A DNA stretch of 64,000 nt from Icerya purchasi (taxonomy: Eukaryota > Arthropoda > Insecta > Hemiptera > Monophlebidae). How positions within the stretch are numbered: the stretch's first letter is position 1; every line of letters starts with the position of its first letter. A model generated the notes under the pieces. That model was not told the origin of the DNA. It worked only from the letters and a program-made list of their open reading frames with translations, and made no database searches. The stretch covers positions 133,312,172 to 133,376,171 of the forward strand of contig CM077115.1 in NCBI GenBank assembly GCA_039619475.1, in the 5' to 3' direction. A program made the translations under genes and the position numbers. Below are positions 62,679-64,000 of this stretch, in pieces.

Positions 62679-64000
62679 TTTTTTTTTTTATTATCCCCCT
62701 TTGGGTACGCCAGCTAAGGACCTGCAAAACAGCAAGAAAGAAAAGAGCCGTCAGTTACATTTTGACTCGGTCAGATATGGACAATATAAAGGAACTACTA
62801 ACGGATGGAATAATTGAAAGCGAGGGGAAGGACAAAATATAAGATGCACAATAAGGAGCAGGGAGCATGAATTTCAGCAGACAAGAATATGGAATACAAC
62901 GTTCGACAGAAAGGAATGGACATTCAAAAAAAATATGTGATTGGCGTCGCAAACCATTGGTTCATCGAGGTGGAGAATTTGGACGGGGTACAAGGGAATA
63001 GCGAAAACGAGAGGAATGGAGAGTAGAATGACCAAAACGCAAGCGAATCATGGAAATGTTGACAGAACCGGAAAGTTAAAGTAACTCCAAGAACATGAAG
63101 TATTAGAAGGAAGACTAGGTTGTACAGACAGATAAAAGGATTGATCGTTTCGAAAGGAGGAGGGGTAAAATGTTTGAGATGAAACTTAGTACATAGGGAA
63201 TAATTCGGGTTAGAGGATGGAACTTTTTTTAAAGAGGAACGAGAGGAAGCAGCAACTCGAGCGCCATAGAATCCGCCGTCTCATTACCTGTAATGCCCAT
63301 ATGACTGGGAATTAACGTGTCTCCCATGATTGTGGGATTGTCGCAATGTGCTTTTGTATACAGAATGTACAGAGGTAACAACCGTTCAGATTTTCCTATT
63401 AACTCCCTTTCCTGTTGTCAGAATTATTACACGAGGGTAAAAATGCAAATACTCTGAACAAATATTATATCCATGGTTTCGTTACTTTTTTGCACGTAGA
63501 AATGTATCTGAACTAAGGATAATTATTCATTTTTTTTTTTTTTTTCTGTAGACACAATACCGTGTTTAACTGCTGCGGCTATTGCGAGCATGTGCGCTTT
63601 ATTCTTATAAACTCTAGTAATTGTGATAAACAGTGTCACAGATGAATTTGCAGGGGAGGGGATTCTCAAAAATTTAGCAACTTTTTTGTTAGTTGTAAAA
63701 GGGAGCCGATGGAATGAGAGTGCTGAACAGTCACACGGTATGTGGAGAGTTGAAGACCTTGGCAACAGAAAGGACAATTTATAGGGATTGTGCGACAAGA
63801 GCATGTCTGTGCTTAGGTGACTAAGGGCACAGAAATCTCAATTTAGGGTTTGTTGGCCTTAAGAATCGAGAATCAATTTGCTTTCCACGAGGACGTGAGA
63901 TAATTAAAAATTGTGTTTGACAGATCAGGTGGAGGAATTAGTAGGCAAGGGGCAGTATAATGTTGCTCGGCAGGATAATAATTCGTTGCATTAGTTTCTA
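62679..64000 (-). mobile_element. Decayed I-group LINE, third family, running to the window edge
   Basis: The A-tail is the plus-strand T-run at 62679-62689. Reading 5' to 3' on the minus strand, the remains are: a linker-like LIPPPDLSNTIFNYL block (about 63960-63900); an AHMLAIAAAV block (about 63600, the RNase H Glu region); a TLIPSHMGITGNETADSMAL block (about 63320-63260, the RNase H H..GN..aD part); MIRLRFGHSTL (about 63050); and the C-terminal SHIFFECPFLSVERC with APYCASYI (62940-62840). Stops and frameshifts separate them. The 5' end lies beyond or near the window edge. It is an inactive fossil related to the fragment at 26.64-26.95 kb. Confidence 0.75.

Overview
The window looks like non-coding, transposon-rich nuclear DNA from an animal, most likely an arthropod and probably an insect. 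The reasons are the AT-rich background with long A/T homopolymers, abundant microsatellites, no bacterial-style operons, and the kinds of mobile elements present: Jockey-clade and I-group (RNase H-bearing) LINEs, a Tc1-type transposon, a hAT-like non-autonomous element and a tRNA-derived SINE family. I cannot name the species. I recognise no host protein-coding gene, rRNA or functional tRNA. Untranslated exons, or short exons of a large gene whose introns fill the window, could be present unseen.

Layout. About 0-8.8 kb is unannotated AT-rich DNA with two short retroposon tails. About 7.96-9.94 kb holds a decayed Jockey reverse transcriptase (minus strand) with a short direct repeat on each side. 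About 13.3-14.0 kb has two LINE 3' ends in tandem, each with its own A-tail. About 18.2-18.7 kb has two copies of a tRNA-derived SINE. About 20.5-22.4 kb is a 5'-truncated I-group LINE on the minus strand with a 10-bp target duplication. A second, very similar 3' end lies at 25.9-26.4 kb on the plus strand, followed by a fragment of a third LINE family. About 28.3-28.9 kb has the C-terminus of a Jockey element. About 30.5-31.2 kb is a hAT-like MITE. About 32.8-34.1 kb is a structurally complete but frameshifted Tc1-like transposon with 34-bp terminal repeats and TA flanks.

About 37.4-38.1 kb holds a dispersed repeat containing a homogeneous 24-bp minisatellite. Its relatives lie at about 46-47 kb and, in inverted orientation, at 59.3-59.7 kb. 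A third SINE copy is at 39.2-39.4 kb. The most striking structure is a 2.7-kb near-perfect inverted repeat at 39.86-42.53 kb, with arms of about 0.9 kb around a 0.9-kb spacer. About 53.2-54.4 kb has an I-group LINE fragment with a complete RNase H active site and one frameshift. The right edge (62.7-64 kb) is a decayed LINE on the minus strand running to or past the window end.

The elements do not form a pathway. They record successive waves of retrotransposon and DNA-transposon insertion, some recent (near-identical LINE tails, near-identical hairpin arms) and some old. I found no convincing new enzymatic or defence system. The best candidates for new biology are the long hairpin, which could give double-stranded RNA if transcribed, and the two apparently lineage-specific repeat families (the SINE and the minisatellite-bearing repeat).
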